Shown in pieces: positions 1 through 5,331 of a DNA stretch of 5,331 nucleotides. The position numbers and the translations under genes were made by a program. How positions within the stretch are numbered: position 1 is the stretch's first letter; each line of letters opens with the position of its first letter. Below the pieces are notes generated by a model. That model made no database searches, was not told the DNA's origin, and saw only the letters and a program-made list of their open reading frames with translations. This stretch comes from Deltaproteobacteria bacterium (GTDB lineage: Bacteria > Desulfobacterota > Desulfarculia > Adiutricales > JAGVGV01), in the NCBI GenBank assembly GCA_020056895.1, contig JAGVGV010000354.1, positions 1 through 5,331 of the forward strand, in the 5' to 3' direction.

Positions 1-321
1 ACCAACAAGGAATCCCTGAGCGTGGACGTATCGGGGTATGAGACGGCCAATACGGAATTCATGAAAAAGCGGGATGACATCCGGAAGAAACATGGGGGAA
101 AAAAGGGCACGGACGAAGAAAAATCTTTGGTCCCGCCCTCGTACCCCTTGACCATGGGGACGTCCAGCATCATGTACGGCGGCATGGACATTATGCCGGC
201 CCATTATCTGCCCATTTGGGCCAGCCTGGCCGAGGCCACGGCCGCGCACCTGAAACCCACGGACTGGAAGATCGTGCCCGCCACCACCAACCCGGGCAGC
301 CTGAAGTGGTTCCAGGGCTGA
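1..321 (+). CDS. C-terminal part of an unrecognised protein (5' end outside the window)
   Basis: The frame is open from base 1 to a TGA at 319-321, giving about 106 residues. I do not recognise the family. A charged, Lys-rich stretch (FMKKRDDIRKKHGGKKG, about residues 20-36) is followed by a tail rich in Met, Pro, Tyr and Trp (PSYPLTMGTSS, MYGGMDIMPAHYLPIW) that ends in SLKWFQG. The tail is mildly hydrophobic but has no clear membrane helix, and there are no Cys residues. The reading most likely continues an upstream gene, because the first codons look protein-like. A GTG at 22 with AAGGA at 7-11 (10-base spacing) means a complete 99-residue small protein cannot be excluded. A CCCGGG-ctt-CCCGGG hairpin (334-348) follows the stop but has no T-run. 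Its function and any link to the downstream signalling genes are unknown. Confidence 0.65.
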   Translation, partial: TNKESLSVDVSGYETANTEFMKKRDDIRKKHGGKKGTDEEKSLVPPSYPLTMGTSSIMYGGMDIMPAHYLPIWASLAEATAAHLKPTDWKIVPATTNPGSLKWFQG

Positions 322-372
322 TTCGGCAAGGGACCCGGGCTTCCCGGGCCATAAGCGCGAAACGAATACCTT

Positions 373-406
373 CGCGGGTTCCCAGGCTCGTGCTTGGGAA
401 CCCGCG
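373..406. repeat. Perfect short palindromic (REP-like) repeat, 12-bp arms
   Basis: The arms CGCGGGTTCCCA (373-384) and TGGGAACCCGCG (395-406) are exact reverse complements around a 10-base loop (385-394), with a possible G-T pair closing the loop. There is no T-run after the right arm, so an intrinsic terminator is unlikely. The core GGTTCCCA...TGGGAACC resembles a palindrome often seen dispersed between genes in environmental proteobacterial genomes. That resemblance is from memory and not from a search. It could be a REP-type element or simply a strong mRNA 3' hairpin for the upstream gene. Confidence 0.75.
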
Positions 407-543
407 TTCGGAACCTACCGCTTCCCACCCCGTTCACATAATTTCAATTGATCGGGAGAACAGGCATGTAACTGGAGCCGCCACGGGGTGGGGTCCCAGA
501 GGTTAGCGCTTGGGAGCACGTCCAACTTTGGGTTCGCGTATAG

Positions 544-571
544 GCCCATGGGGGAGAGGGTGAGGTGAAGA
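544..571. repeat. Fragment of a G-rich dispersed repeat
   Basis: The stretch CCCATGGGGGAGAGGGTGAGG resolves into CCC, GGGGGAGAGGG and TGAGGTGAAG. It shares the order GGGGAG(A/C)GGG then GTGAGG with the repeat copy at about 2762-2785. It looks like a shorter or decayed copy of the same intergenic repeat. Purine-rich sequences of this kind are common in GC-rich genomes, so chance similarity remains possible. Confidence 0.3.
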
Positions 572-782
572 GATTCCCGAAAGGTTTGAATGTTTAAAAT
601 AAGGGTATCCAAGCCCTGATCCACCCCGCCCGCTCAATCCATGCCCCCCGGGACATCGTGGTTTCACGGGTCCCGAGACCGCCGTTGACCCGTTTCCCCT
701 TTCATGGTAGCGTGCCTTCGGGGTTTGGGGTGGGGGAAAAGCGTGAGGGAGCCAAAGGGTATGGAACCATGTGCTCCAACTT

Positions 783-790
783 GGGGGCGG
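783..790 (+). promoter_or_regulatory. Likely ribosome binding site for the HD-GYP gene
   Basis: GGGGGCGG ends five bases before the ATG at 796. It is a G-rich, imperfect SD match, but it is placed correctly and supports 796 over the upstream candidates. The competing ATG at 769 has AAAGGG at 754-759 with a 9-base spacing, so the choice is not certain. Confidence 0.4.
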
Positions 791-795
791 TAAGG

Positions 796-2514
796 ATGGA
801 ATCCGTGTCGGAAACGCCCACCGGAGCCGCCGTTCCGAACCGCCGAGTGTATTTGGCCAAGGGCAACCCCACCTTCGTGCGCCTTTTGACGAAGGTGTTT
901 CGAGACGCCGGCGGGAACAGCCTTGAACTTTTCGGCCGGGATGAACTGATCGAAGCCATTGGCCGGCGGCCTCCGGACGTGGTGGTCCTGGTGGATGATC
1001 CGGCGTTGTACGAACGGCTCCGCCGGGCGCACCAGGCGGCCGGCATTCCGGTGTTGTATGTGCTGGTGGCCGAAGCCGACCAGGATAAAGTCCCTCGGCT
1101 CGCCCCGTCCGACCGCACCTGGGTGCTCCGGAACCAGCCCGCCGAGCTTTCCGGTGTGTTGAAAGAGGTCCGCCGCGTTCCCCGGGCCAAGCGGGTTCTG
1201 TGCGTGGACGACAGCCCCACCCTTTTGGCGCAGCTCCGTAAAGCCTTCATCGGTACGCCCTACCAGGTTTTCACCGCCGAAAACGGGGAAAAGGCCCTTC
1301 AGATATTGGATGAAGTGGCGCCCGACGTGGTCCTGACCGACGTGGAAATGCCGGTGATGAACGGCTTGGCTTTTTGCCAGGCGGTCCGGTCCCGGCCGGT
1401 CAACGCCGGGCTCCCACTCATCATTCTTTCCAGCCGCGTGGACCATGAAACCATCGCCGCCGGGTTTGAAGCCGGAGCCGATGAATACATGGCCAAGCCC
1501 TTTTTTCCGGATGAACTTCTGAACAAGGTGGAATCGTACCTCATCCCGCCTCCGGCCCGCCGCCAGGAACAAGTGCTGGTGGTGGCCGGCGAACCCAACG
1601 TGGTGCATCACCTGCGGCAGGCTTTGGGACAGCAGGGGTTCGAGGTCCGGATTCAGCCGTTGGCCGACGAAGCGCCCCGGACGATCCGGGAAGCCAAACC
1701 CGACCTGATTATCGCCGATACCCTGGGCGATCCCGCCGCCGGGTACCAGCTTTGCGAACAAATCCGCCGCATGCCCGGCGCCGAACGGATCCCCTTCGTT
1801 CTCATGACCGAAAAAACCAGCGCCGGCGCCCGAAAAATGGGCAAGCTGGTCGGCATTTCCTCTTATTTGACCAAGCCCTTCACCCGGGAAGGATTGATTC
1901 TTCTGGTCGAACGCCTGCTCGCCGAACGAAGGTCCCAGAAAGCGATCGAATGGGACGTGGTGCTGGCCTCCATCACGTCGCTGGCCCGGGCTCTCGATGA
2001 ACGGGACCCCTATACCCGGTTTCATTCGGAAAACGTGGCCCGGTACAGCGTGGCCATCGGCCGCAAGGCCGGCCTTAATTCCGACCAGATCGAAACCCTG
2101 AAGCAGGCCGGGTTGCTTCACGATATCGGCAAGATCGGTATTCCGGACCGGGTCCTTCACAAGCCCGGACGGCTGACCGAAGAGGAATTCGAGATCATCA
2201 AGGAACATTCCCGAAGGGGCGCCGATATCCTGAAACCCATTCCCTTGTTGGAACAGGTGGTGCCGGCCATTTTGCACCATCACGAACGGATCGACGGCCG
2301 AGGGTATCCCAAAGGCCTGGCCGGGGACCAGATCCCGGTCCTGGCCCGGATGCTGGCCGTGGCCGATACGTACGACGCCCTGGTCACCGACCGGCCCTAC
2401 CGCCAGGGCATGCCCGTGGACAAGGCCCGGGAAATCATGGCCGAAGTGGCCGGCGCCCAACTGGATGCCGGTTTCGTGCGGCTGTTCCTGGAATGGTTGG
2501 ACGAATCCGCCTGA
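796..2514 (+). CDS. Three-receiver HD-GYP response regulator, predicted c-di-GMP phosphodiesterase
   Basis: This 572-residue soluble protein has three receiver-like modules and an HD-GYP domain that should hydrolyse c-di-GMP in the cytoplasm. Module 1 (about 16-125) is a degenerate receiver: the acidic pair is K22-G23 and the phospho-Asp position is V66. Module 2 (about 134-250) is complete, with D138/D139, D182 (TDVEMP), S212 and K234. Module 3 (about 258-375) is partial, with E266, D308, T338 and K360 but no full acidic pair. The HD-GYP domain (about 385-570) keeps H410, H442-D443 with GK (445-446), H471, H494-H496, G503-Y504-P505 and D524, so it looks catalytically competent. Phosphorylation of D182 by a histidine kinase not in this window probably controls it. 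The ATG at 796 is chosen because it has an SD and lies 15 codons before the first domain. ATG 769 or GTG 658 would only add a basic, Pro/Gly-rich leader. The architecture is RpfG-like but with two extra receivers. Confidence 0.94.
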   Translation: MESVSETPTGAAVPNRRVYLAKGNPTFVRLLTKVFRDAGGNSLELFGRDELIEAIGRRPPDVVVLVDDPALYERLRRAHQAAGIPVLYVLVAEADQDKVPRLAPSDRTWVLRNQPAELSGVLKEVRRVPRAKRVLCVDDSPTLLAQLRKAFIGTPYQVFTAENGEKALQILDEVAPDVVLTDVEMPVMNGLAFCQAVRSRPVNAGLPLIILSSRVDHETIAAGFEAGADEYMAKPFFPDELLNKVESYLIPPPARRQEQVLVVAGEPNVVHHLRQALGQQGFEVRIQPLADEAPRTIREAKPDLIIADTLGDPAAGYQLCEQIRRMPGAERIPFVLMTEKTSAGARKMGKLVGISSYLTKPFTREGLILLVERLLAERRSQKAIEWDVVLASITSLARALDERDPYTRFHSENVARYSVAIGRKAGLNSDQIETLKQAGLLHDIGKIGIPDRVLHKPGRLTEEEFEIIKEHSRRGADILKPIPLLEQVVPAILHHHERIDGRGYPKGLAGDQIPVLARMLAVADTYDALVTDRPYRQGMPVDKAREIMAEVAGAQLDAGFVRLFLEWLDESA

Positions 2515-2603
2515 TTCCGGTCGGTGGCCGCGATGCACAAACGCGCCTCGCGACGGGTGATGGGGATGGGTGACGAGTGAGGGGCGATGGTTCCGGAAAG
2601 GAA

Positions 2604-2786
2604 CCCTCTCATCCCGTTCTATCCCCCAGCGGGGGGGGCGAGGGGATGGAAAAAGGCCCGTTTTGGACAGCCCATTTCCCGAGGGATTCTCACGTGCCGT
2701 TTACATTCGTTATTGGGTATAACTTTGGTTGGTTGAGGGCCTTTTTTTCCTTTCCCCTCGAGGGGAGCGGGCCCCGGTGAGGGGCT
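2604..2786. repeat. Inverted pair of GC-rich repeats, MITE-like
   Basis: The inner left arm at 2639-2659 (CGAGGGGA, TGG, AAAAA, GGCCC) is nearly the reverse complement of the right arm at 2737-2760 (GGGCC, T7, CC, TTTCCCCTCG). The differences are confined to the length of the A/T-run and a base or two beside it. Outside these arms both sides continue as related GC-rich hairpins: CCCCC-agc-GGGGG at about 2623-2635 on the left and CCCCTCGAGGGG at 2754-2765 on the right. Each then runs into a CTCTCATCCC or GGTGAGGGG tail of similar type. The 77-base centre is comparatively AT-rich. The layout suits a small non-autonomous element or two oppositely oriented copies of a dispersed repeat. No clear target duplication was found. 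The A-run/GGCCC...GGGCC/T-run order could also act as a weak terminator, but the loop is very long. Confidence 0.5.
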
Positions 2787-2820
2787 GTGAGCGCTTTCGG
2801 AGATGGAATGAAAACGTTTG

Positions 2821-2932
2821 GGCCGGAAACGATTCCGGTTTCGGCCCTCCACGCCGGGATGGGCAAAACGGCGTTCGTTCCCGGCGAGGTAACCCTTTTC
2901 TCCAAAGGAACCGATGGGGGATCAACGGATCC
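2821..2932 (+). promoter_or_regulatory. Run of four potential hairpins in the leader of the 7TM-PAS-GGDEF gene
   Basis: Four stem-loops follow one another on the plus strand. The first is CCGGAA-acga-TTCCGG (2823-2838), which competes with a larger pairing of 2821-2830 with 2838-2846. The second has perfect 8-bp arms, CGCCGGGA (2852-2859) and TCCCGGCG (2879-2886). The third is CCTTT/AAAGG (2894-2898 and 2904-2908). The fourth is GGATC-aacg-GATCC (2919-2932). They end 45 bases before the ATG at 2978. This could be a structured 5' UTR, a regulatory RNA element or chance pairing in GC-rich DNA. It does not match a c-di-GMP riboswitch that I can recognise. The transcription start is unknown, so it is not shown that the region is transcribed as leader. 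Confidence 0.35.
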
Positions 2933-2977
2933 AATCCACCACAAATATGCATTGAAACCCAAGTCCGGGATGGTGGG

Positions 2978-4525
2978 ATGAACCTGACCCTTCAAACGCT
3001 CCCCCTGGCCTATGCCCTGGCCGGTTTGATGGCCGCGGCCACGGCCTTGTTCGCGGTCCGGCGGCAGGACCCCGGCATGAACGCCCTGACGATCATGCTG
3101 CTTTTTTATGCCCTGTGGGCTTGGTCTCAAATGGTGGGGTTATGGACGCCGAACCCGGTGGAAAGGGAGTTCTGGCGTCTGGCCCGGTTCACCGGCGCGG
3201 CCGGGGCGGCTTTGGGGTTCCTGTTTTTCGCCCACCGGGATTTCATTCGGCAGGGGACCAGGGATCATCTGGTCACCGGCTTCTGGTTCCTGGTTCCGGT
3301 TCTGTTCCTGGCCTCGATTTGGACGCCCGCTCTTCGGCCTTTTATCGGCCCTCCGGTGGGTTTGGGCCTGGCCCCTTCCCCGTACGCCATCGGCCCGGTT
3401 CTTTTGGCTTGGTTCGTTTTCGTTTTCGTGGTTCTGGTGCTGTCCGTATCCGGCGGCCTGGTCAGCGCCTGGCGGCGGCCCCGGTTGTACCGGTTTCGGG
3501 TGGACCTGGATGGCTTTTCGGCCACGGCCCTGGGGTTGGGCCATCTGTGGCTGGCGCTGGAACATCAGGCGCACCCCGGCCTGGACCCCACGCCCTATGC
3601 CTTCATCGCCACTTTTACCGGCCTGATGGCGGGTTTGGGACGGCGCGAACGAACAGCGTTTCTGCCTTTGTCCCGAGGCGCGGTGCTGGAAAACATGGCC
3701 GCCGGCGCCCTGGTTCTGGACGAAGGGAACCGGGTGATGGACTGGAACCTGGCCGGCAGGCGGCTTTTGGGCCTGGCTTCCGAAGAGGTTCTGGGGGTTT
3801 CCCTGGCCGTGCTTTTTTCCAAGTACCCCAGTCTGCTGGTCCGGTTGGAACGCCGCGAAGGTTTCGAGGAAGAGATTACCTGGGGTCAAAGCGAAGCCAG
3901 CCGGTTCTGGGTGCTCCGCTTGATTCCCCTTCAGGAACCCGGCGGGCGGGACCTGGGCCGGCTGGTCTTGATCGAGGATATTACCGGGCGAAAAAAAGAG
4001 AACCTGGCCCGGCGCGAAGCCTCCCTAACCGATCCGCTGACCGGCCTGATCCGTGAGGAGCATTTTCAGCGGCACCTGGGCGTGGAAGTGGAGCGGGCCC
4101 GCCGGTACGGGCATGCGTTGTCCCTGCTCCTGGTGGATGTGGACCATTTGGGCGCCCTGAACGCCACGTTTGGCCCGGAAACCGGAGACGTAGTGCTCAA
4201 AGGGGTGGCCGACGCGCTCTTGGCCGGATTAAGGGCCGTGGATTTCGTGGGCCGGTTGTCGCCCGCCATCTTGGCCGCGGCCCTGCCCGCTACGGGACCC
4301 GACGGCGCGATGATCGTGGCGCAACGGCTGCTGGCCGCCGTGGGACGAACCGTTTTCCCCAGCCGCCGGGGCCGGGTGGGGGTAACGGTCAGCATTGGCC
4401 TGGCCAGCGTGAACGGCCATGCTCCAGACCTTGAACACCTGCTCTCGAAAGCCCGCGAATCCCTGATCCGAGCCAAAAAGGCGGGCCGGAACAGGGTTCG
4501 CGCCTTTGATGAAGAGGACGCCTGA
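2978..4525 (+). CDS. 7TM sensor-PAS-degenerate GGDEF membrane protein, predicted c-di-GMP or GTP receptor
   Basis: This 515-residue inner-membrane protein has about seven hydrophobic segments (roughly 7-28, 34-55, 66-85, 98-117, 136-165, 176-194, 207-221) resembling the 7TM region of histidine kinases (HisKA_7TM type). A PAS domain follows (about 233-335, with VLENMAAGALVLDEG and N257), then a short linker helix and a GGDEF fold (about 345-510). The GGDEF fold keeps DPLTGL (352-357), D387, N395, D404, TVSIGLA (470-476), K500 and R504. The signature itself is S428-P-A-I-L432, so the second metal ligand and the catalytic acid are lost. The inhibitory-site motif R419-A-V-D422 is intact, five residues before it as usual. 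Cyclase activity is therefore unlikely, while ligand binding is plausible. The ATG at 2978 is chosen because it has GGGA at 2967-2970 and lies just before the first membrane helix; the upstream in-frame sequence is not protein-like. The ligand sensed by the 7TM or PAS part is unknown. Confidence 0.93.
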   Translation: MNLTLQTLPLAYALAGLMAAATALFAVRRQDPGMNALTIMLLFYALWAWSQMVGLWTPNPVEREFWRLARFTGAAGAALGFLFFAHRDFIRQGTRDHLVTGFWFLVPVLFLASIWTPALRPFIGPPVGLGLAPSPYAIGPVLLAWFVFVFVVLVLSVSGGLVSAWRRPRLYRFRVDLDGFSATALGLGHLWLALEHQAHPGLDPTPYAFIATFTGLMAGLGRRERTAFLPLSRGAVLENMAAGALVLDEGNRVMDWNLAGRRLLGLASEEVLGVSLAVLFSKYPSLLVRLERREGFEEEITWGQSEASRFWVLRLIPLQEPGGRDLGRLVLIEDITGRKKENLARREASLTDPLTGLIREEHFQRHLGVEVERARRYGHALSLLLVDVDHLGALNATFGPETGDVVLKGVADALLAGLRAVDFVGRLSPAILAAALPATGPDGAMIVAQRLLAAVGRTVFPSRRGRVGVTVSIGLASVNGHAPDLEHLLSKARESLIRAKKAGRNRVRAFDEEDA

Positions 4526-4579
4526 TCCGGAATCCGGGTTGTACCAGGTGGTCAAAGCGAGCGACGGGGCGGGAAACGT

Positions 4580-5245
4580 TCAGTACGGCCAGCGTTTTTC
4601 CAGTTCCGGACGGATGGGTTCATCCAGCACCCCCCGAACGAATTCGGCCCAGGCTTCTAGATACACCCAGGGCTGAACCAGGGGGTCCAAACCCTTTAAC
4701 CAAGTCCGAAGCGCCCGCCGCCAGGCTGAATCGTCCGGAGTCTGATCGGGATCGAACCCGGCCAGAATTTCCGCCAGAATCCGCTCCAGCGATCGATCAT
4801 CATCGCCATGACTTGAAGCGCTCTCCCCCGCCCATTCTTCCCGCCAGCGCATAATCGCTCGGCGTCCCATGGTCAACGCCGCGCCCAAGGCCAGGCCGGG
4901 TTCCAGCACCAGACGGTCGTCCGATTGGCGGATGCGGTCCATCAGATCGGGGCGCCTTTGGGCCAGCATATCCAGAAAGGCCCTCATGGCCCGGCCGGCG
5001 TCGGGCTGGCCGTCGTCGGTCTGGGGGATGTCCACGTCTTCCATCAAGGTGAAAACGTCGATCACGTCCGATAAGGCCAGGCCCTTGAGGCCCGGACAGC
5101 GGAGCCGCAAAGCCAGGGCGTCGCCCAAGCTCAGGGGTACGAAGTACGCGGCTTCGATCACCCGGTCCAGTTCATCGAGGATCGGCCCGGGGTCCGGCGG
5201 GAACCCCTGAACGGCATTCGGGCCGGACGGCGGACCGGATGTCAC
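4580..5245 (-). CDS. Unrecognised 221-residue soluble protein
   Basis: I do not recognise this family. The protein is acidic, probably mostly helical, and has no signal peptide or membrane segment. It opens with a Pro/Gly-rich leader (about 1-21), continues with a helical, Leu/Asp-rich middle (about 22-135, including LSLGDALALRLRCPG and DVIDVFTLMEDVD), then a polar acidic linker (about 138-152, SASSHGDDD). It ends in a Trp-rich tail (W175, W182, W193, W199, W219) finishing EKRWPY. One Cys (C50) is present. The start is a GTG at 5245-5243 whose bases overlap the TGA of the upstream gene (GTGA), which indicates translational coupling, so the two products probably act together. Third-position GC bias on this strand supports real coding. 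It converges on the 7TM-GGDEF gene with a 54-base gap and no clear terminator, and there is no sign that it shares that gene's role. Confidence 0.8.
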   Translation of the reverse strand: MTSGPPSGPNAVQGFPPDPGPILDELDRVIEAAYFVPLSLGDALALRLRCPGLKGLALSDVIDVFTLMEDVDIPQTDDGQPDAGRAMRAFLDMLAQRRPDLMDRIRQSDDRLVLEPGLALGAALTMGRRAIMRWREEWAGESASSHGDDDRSLERILAEILAGFDPDQTPDDSAWRRALRTWLKGLDPLVQPWVYLEAWAEFVRGVLDEPIRPELEKRWPY

Positions 5246-5331
5246 GCGCCCACCACGCTGTATATGTCCAGGTATTGGTTGAACGTTTCAAGGGTTCCGG
5301 CGTCCAGGGGGCGCTTTACGCCGTCGATCAG
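5242..5331 (-). CDS. C-terminal 29 residues of an unrecognised upstream gene
   Basis: On the minus strand the frame is open from the window edge to a TGA at 5244-5242. It reads LIDGVKRPLDAGT, LETFNQYLDIY and SVVGA. The fragment is too short to assign to a family. Its stop overlaps the GTG start of the 221-residue gene by four bases, so the two genes form an operon and are likely translationally coupled. The rest of the gene lies to the right of the window and is the best clue to what the pair does. Confidence 0.7.
   Translation of the reverse strand: MIDGVKRPLDAGTLETFNQYLDIYSVVGA

Larger units (their letters stand above)
322..795. other. Intergenic region, 474 bases, with repeats and weak promoter-like sequence
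   Basis: No convincing gene was found here. Contents from left to right: a 6-bp-stem CCCGGG hairpin at 334-348; the perfect palindromic repeat at 373-406; an imperfect TCCCA/TGGGA pair at 494-498 and 511-515 that may be a decayed relative of it; the G-rich fragment near 544-571; and an AT-rich island at 584-604 in otherwise GC-rich DNA. The island contains TAAAAT (595-600, 5 of 6 matches to a sigma70 -10 box), but no good -35 box lies 16-18 bases upstream. A TTGACC at 685-690 has only TAGCGT 17 bases downstream. A promoter for the HD-GYP gene is expected somewhere in this region, but I cannot place it. The frame of the HD-GYP gene stays open back to a GTG at 658, so the last 138 bases could in principle be coding. 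Confidence 0.6.
2515..2977. other. Intergenic region, 463 bases, repeat pair plus structured leader
   Basis: No gene is supported here. Open frames reaching back from the next gene translate to Pro/Arg/Gly-rich, non-protein-like sequence. After the HD-GYP stop comes a purine-rich stretch (2552-2590) with GGGTGA at 2555 and 2568 and GAGTGA at 2575, which looks like weak heptad-type repetition. A hairpin GGTTCC-ggaaa-GGAACC lies at 2589-2605, with no T-run after it. The inverted repeat pair occupies 2604-2786 and the hairpin run occupies 2821-2932. Between the repeat arms, a TATAAC (2718-2723) and a TTTACA (2700-2705) look like promoter boxes but are only 12 bases apart. The gap argues that the two c-di-GMP genes are transcribed separately, or that repeats have entered a former operon. 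Confidence 0.6.

Noticed and set aside
415..624. Small minus-strand open frame of 69 codons in the first intergenic region
   Set aside because: It covers repeat-like sequence, has no recognisable motif and lacks the third-position GC bias of the real genes.
658..795. Extension of the HD-GYP protein to a GTG at 658
   Set aside because: The extra 46 residues are Pro/Arg/Gly-rich with no domain, and a better start with an SD-like site lies at 796.
664..2538. A 624-codon minus-strand open frame opposite the HD-GYP gene
   Set aside because: Its translation is rich in Gly, His and Gln with no domain, while the plus strand encodes a complete, motif-bearing protein. It is an antisense shadow of GC-rich codon use.
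2700..2723. Sigma70-like promoter TTTACA ... TATAAC
   Set aside because: Each box matches 5 of 6, but the spacer is only 12 bases, too short for a normal promoter.
2841..2918. Possible GEMM (c-di-GMP-I) riboswitch in the leader of the GGDEF gene
   Set aside because: There are suggestive scraps (CACGC, GGGCAAAA, ACCGATGG), and the context would suit one. The conserved GACGCAAAG core is missing and the stems do not follow the GEMM layout.
3115..4056. A 313-codon plus-strand open frame and a 249-codon minus-strand frame (3140-3889) inside the 7TM-PAS-GGDEF gene
   Set aside because: Both are Gly/Arg/Pro- or Gln-rich and have no recognisable fold. The frame from 2978 has membrane helices and PAS and GGDEF motifs throughout.
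4232..4273. A frameshift or sequence error as the reason for the missing GGDEF
   Set aside because: The residues before (RAVD, R426) and after (LPAT) stay in register with canonical GGDEF domains with no gap, so the five signature residues are substituted and not shifted.
4526..4579. Bidirectional terminator between the convergent genes
   Set aside because: Only a weak CCGG-aat-CCGG stem (4528-4538) is present, and there is no T-run on either strand.

Overview
The window is GC-rich DNA with bacterial gene structure. Codons favour C or G in third position, SD-like sites precede the starts, and one gene junction is a 4-base overlap. The mix of c-di-GMP signalling genes and GC-rich palindromic repeats between genes would fit a Desulfobacterota/Deltaproteobacteria-like or other environmental Gram-negative genome. 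No marker gene fixes the taxonomy, so this is a loose inference.

Layout. Bases 1-321 hold the end of a plus-strand gene that I do not recognise. A 474-base gap (322-795) follows, with a perfect 12-bp-arm palindromic repeat at 373-406 and a G-rich repeat fragment near 544-571. Bases 796-2514 encode a 572-residue response regulator with three receiver-like modules and a C-terminal HD-GYP c-di-GMP phosphodiesterase domain. Another 463-base gap (2515-2977) holds a pair of inverted GC-rich repeat copies and then a run of four predicted hairpins just before the next gene. Bases 2978-4525 encode a 515-residue membrane protein with a 7TM sensor of the histidine-kinase N-terminal type, a PAS domain and a GGDEF domain. 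A 54-base gap separates it from two minus-strand genes that converge on it. These are an unrecognised 221-residue soluble protein (5245-4580) and, overlapping its start by 4 bases, the last 29 residues of another unrecognised gene that runs off the right edge.

How the genes fit together. The two central genes both belong to c-di-GMP signalling. The HD-GYP protein keeps the metal-binding and GYP residues expected of an active phosphodiesterase. The 7TM-PAS-GGDEF protein has lost the GGDEF signature itself (it reads SPAIL), yet it keeps the I-site RxxD, the guanine-contact residues, one metal Asp and the phosphate-contact Lys/Arg. The simplest reading is a catalytically dead cyclase fold used as a membrane-bound c-di-GMP (or GTP) receptor, next to a phosphorylation-controlled enzyme that degrades c-di-GMP. 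That pairing is the most interesting signal in the window. No phage, CRISPR, rRNA or tRNA signal was seen.
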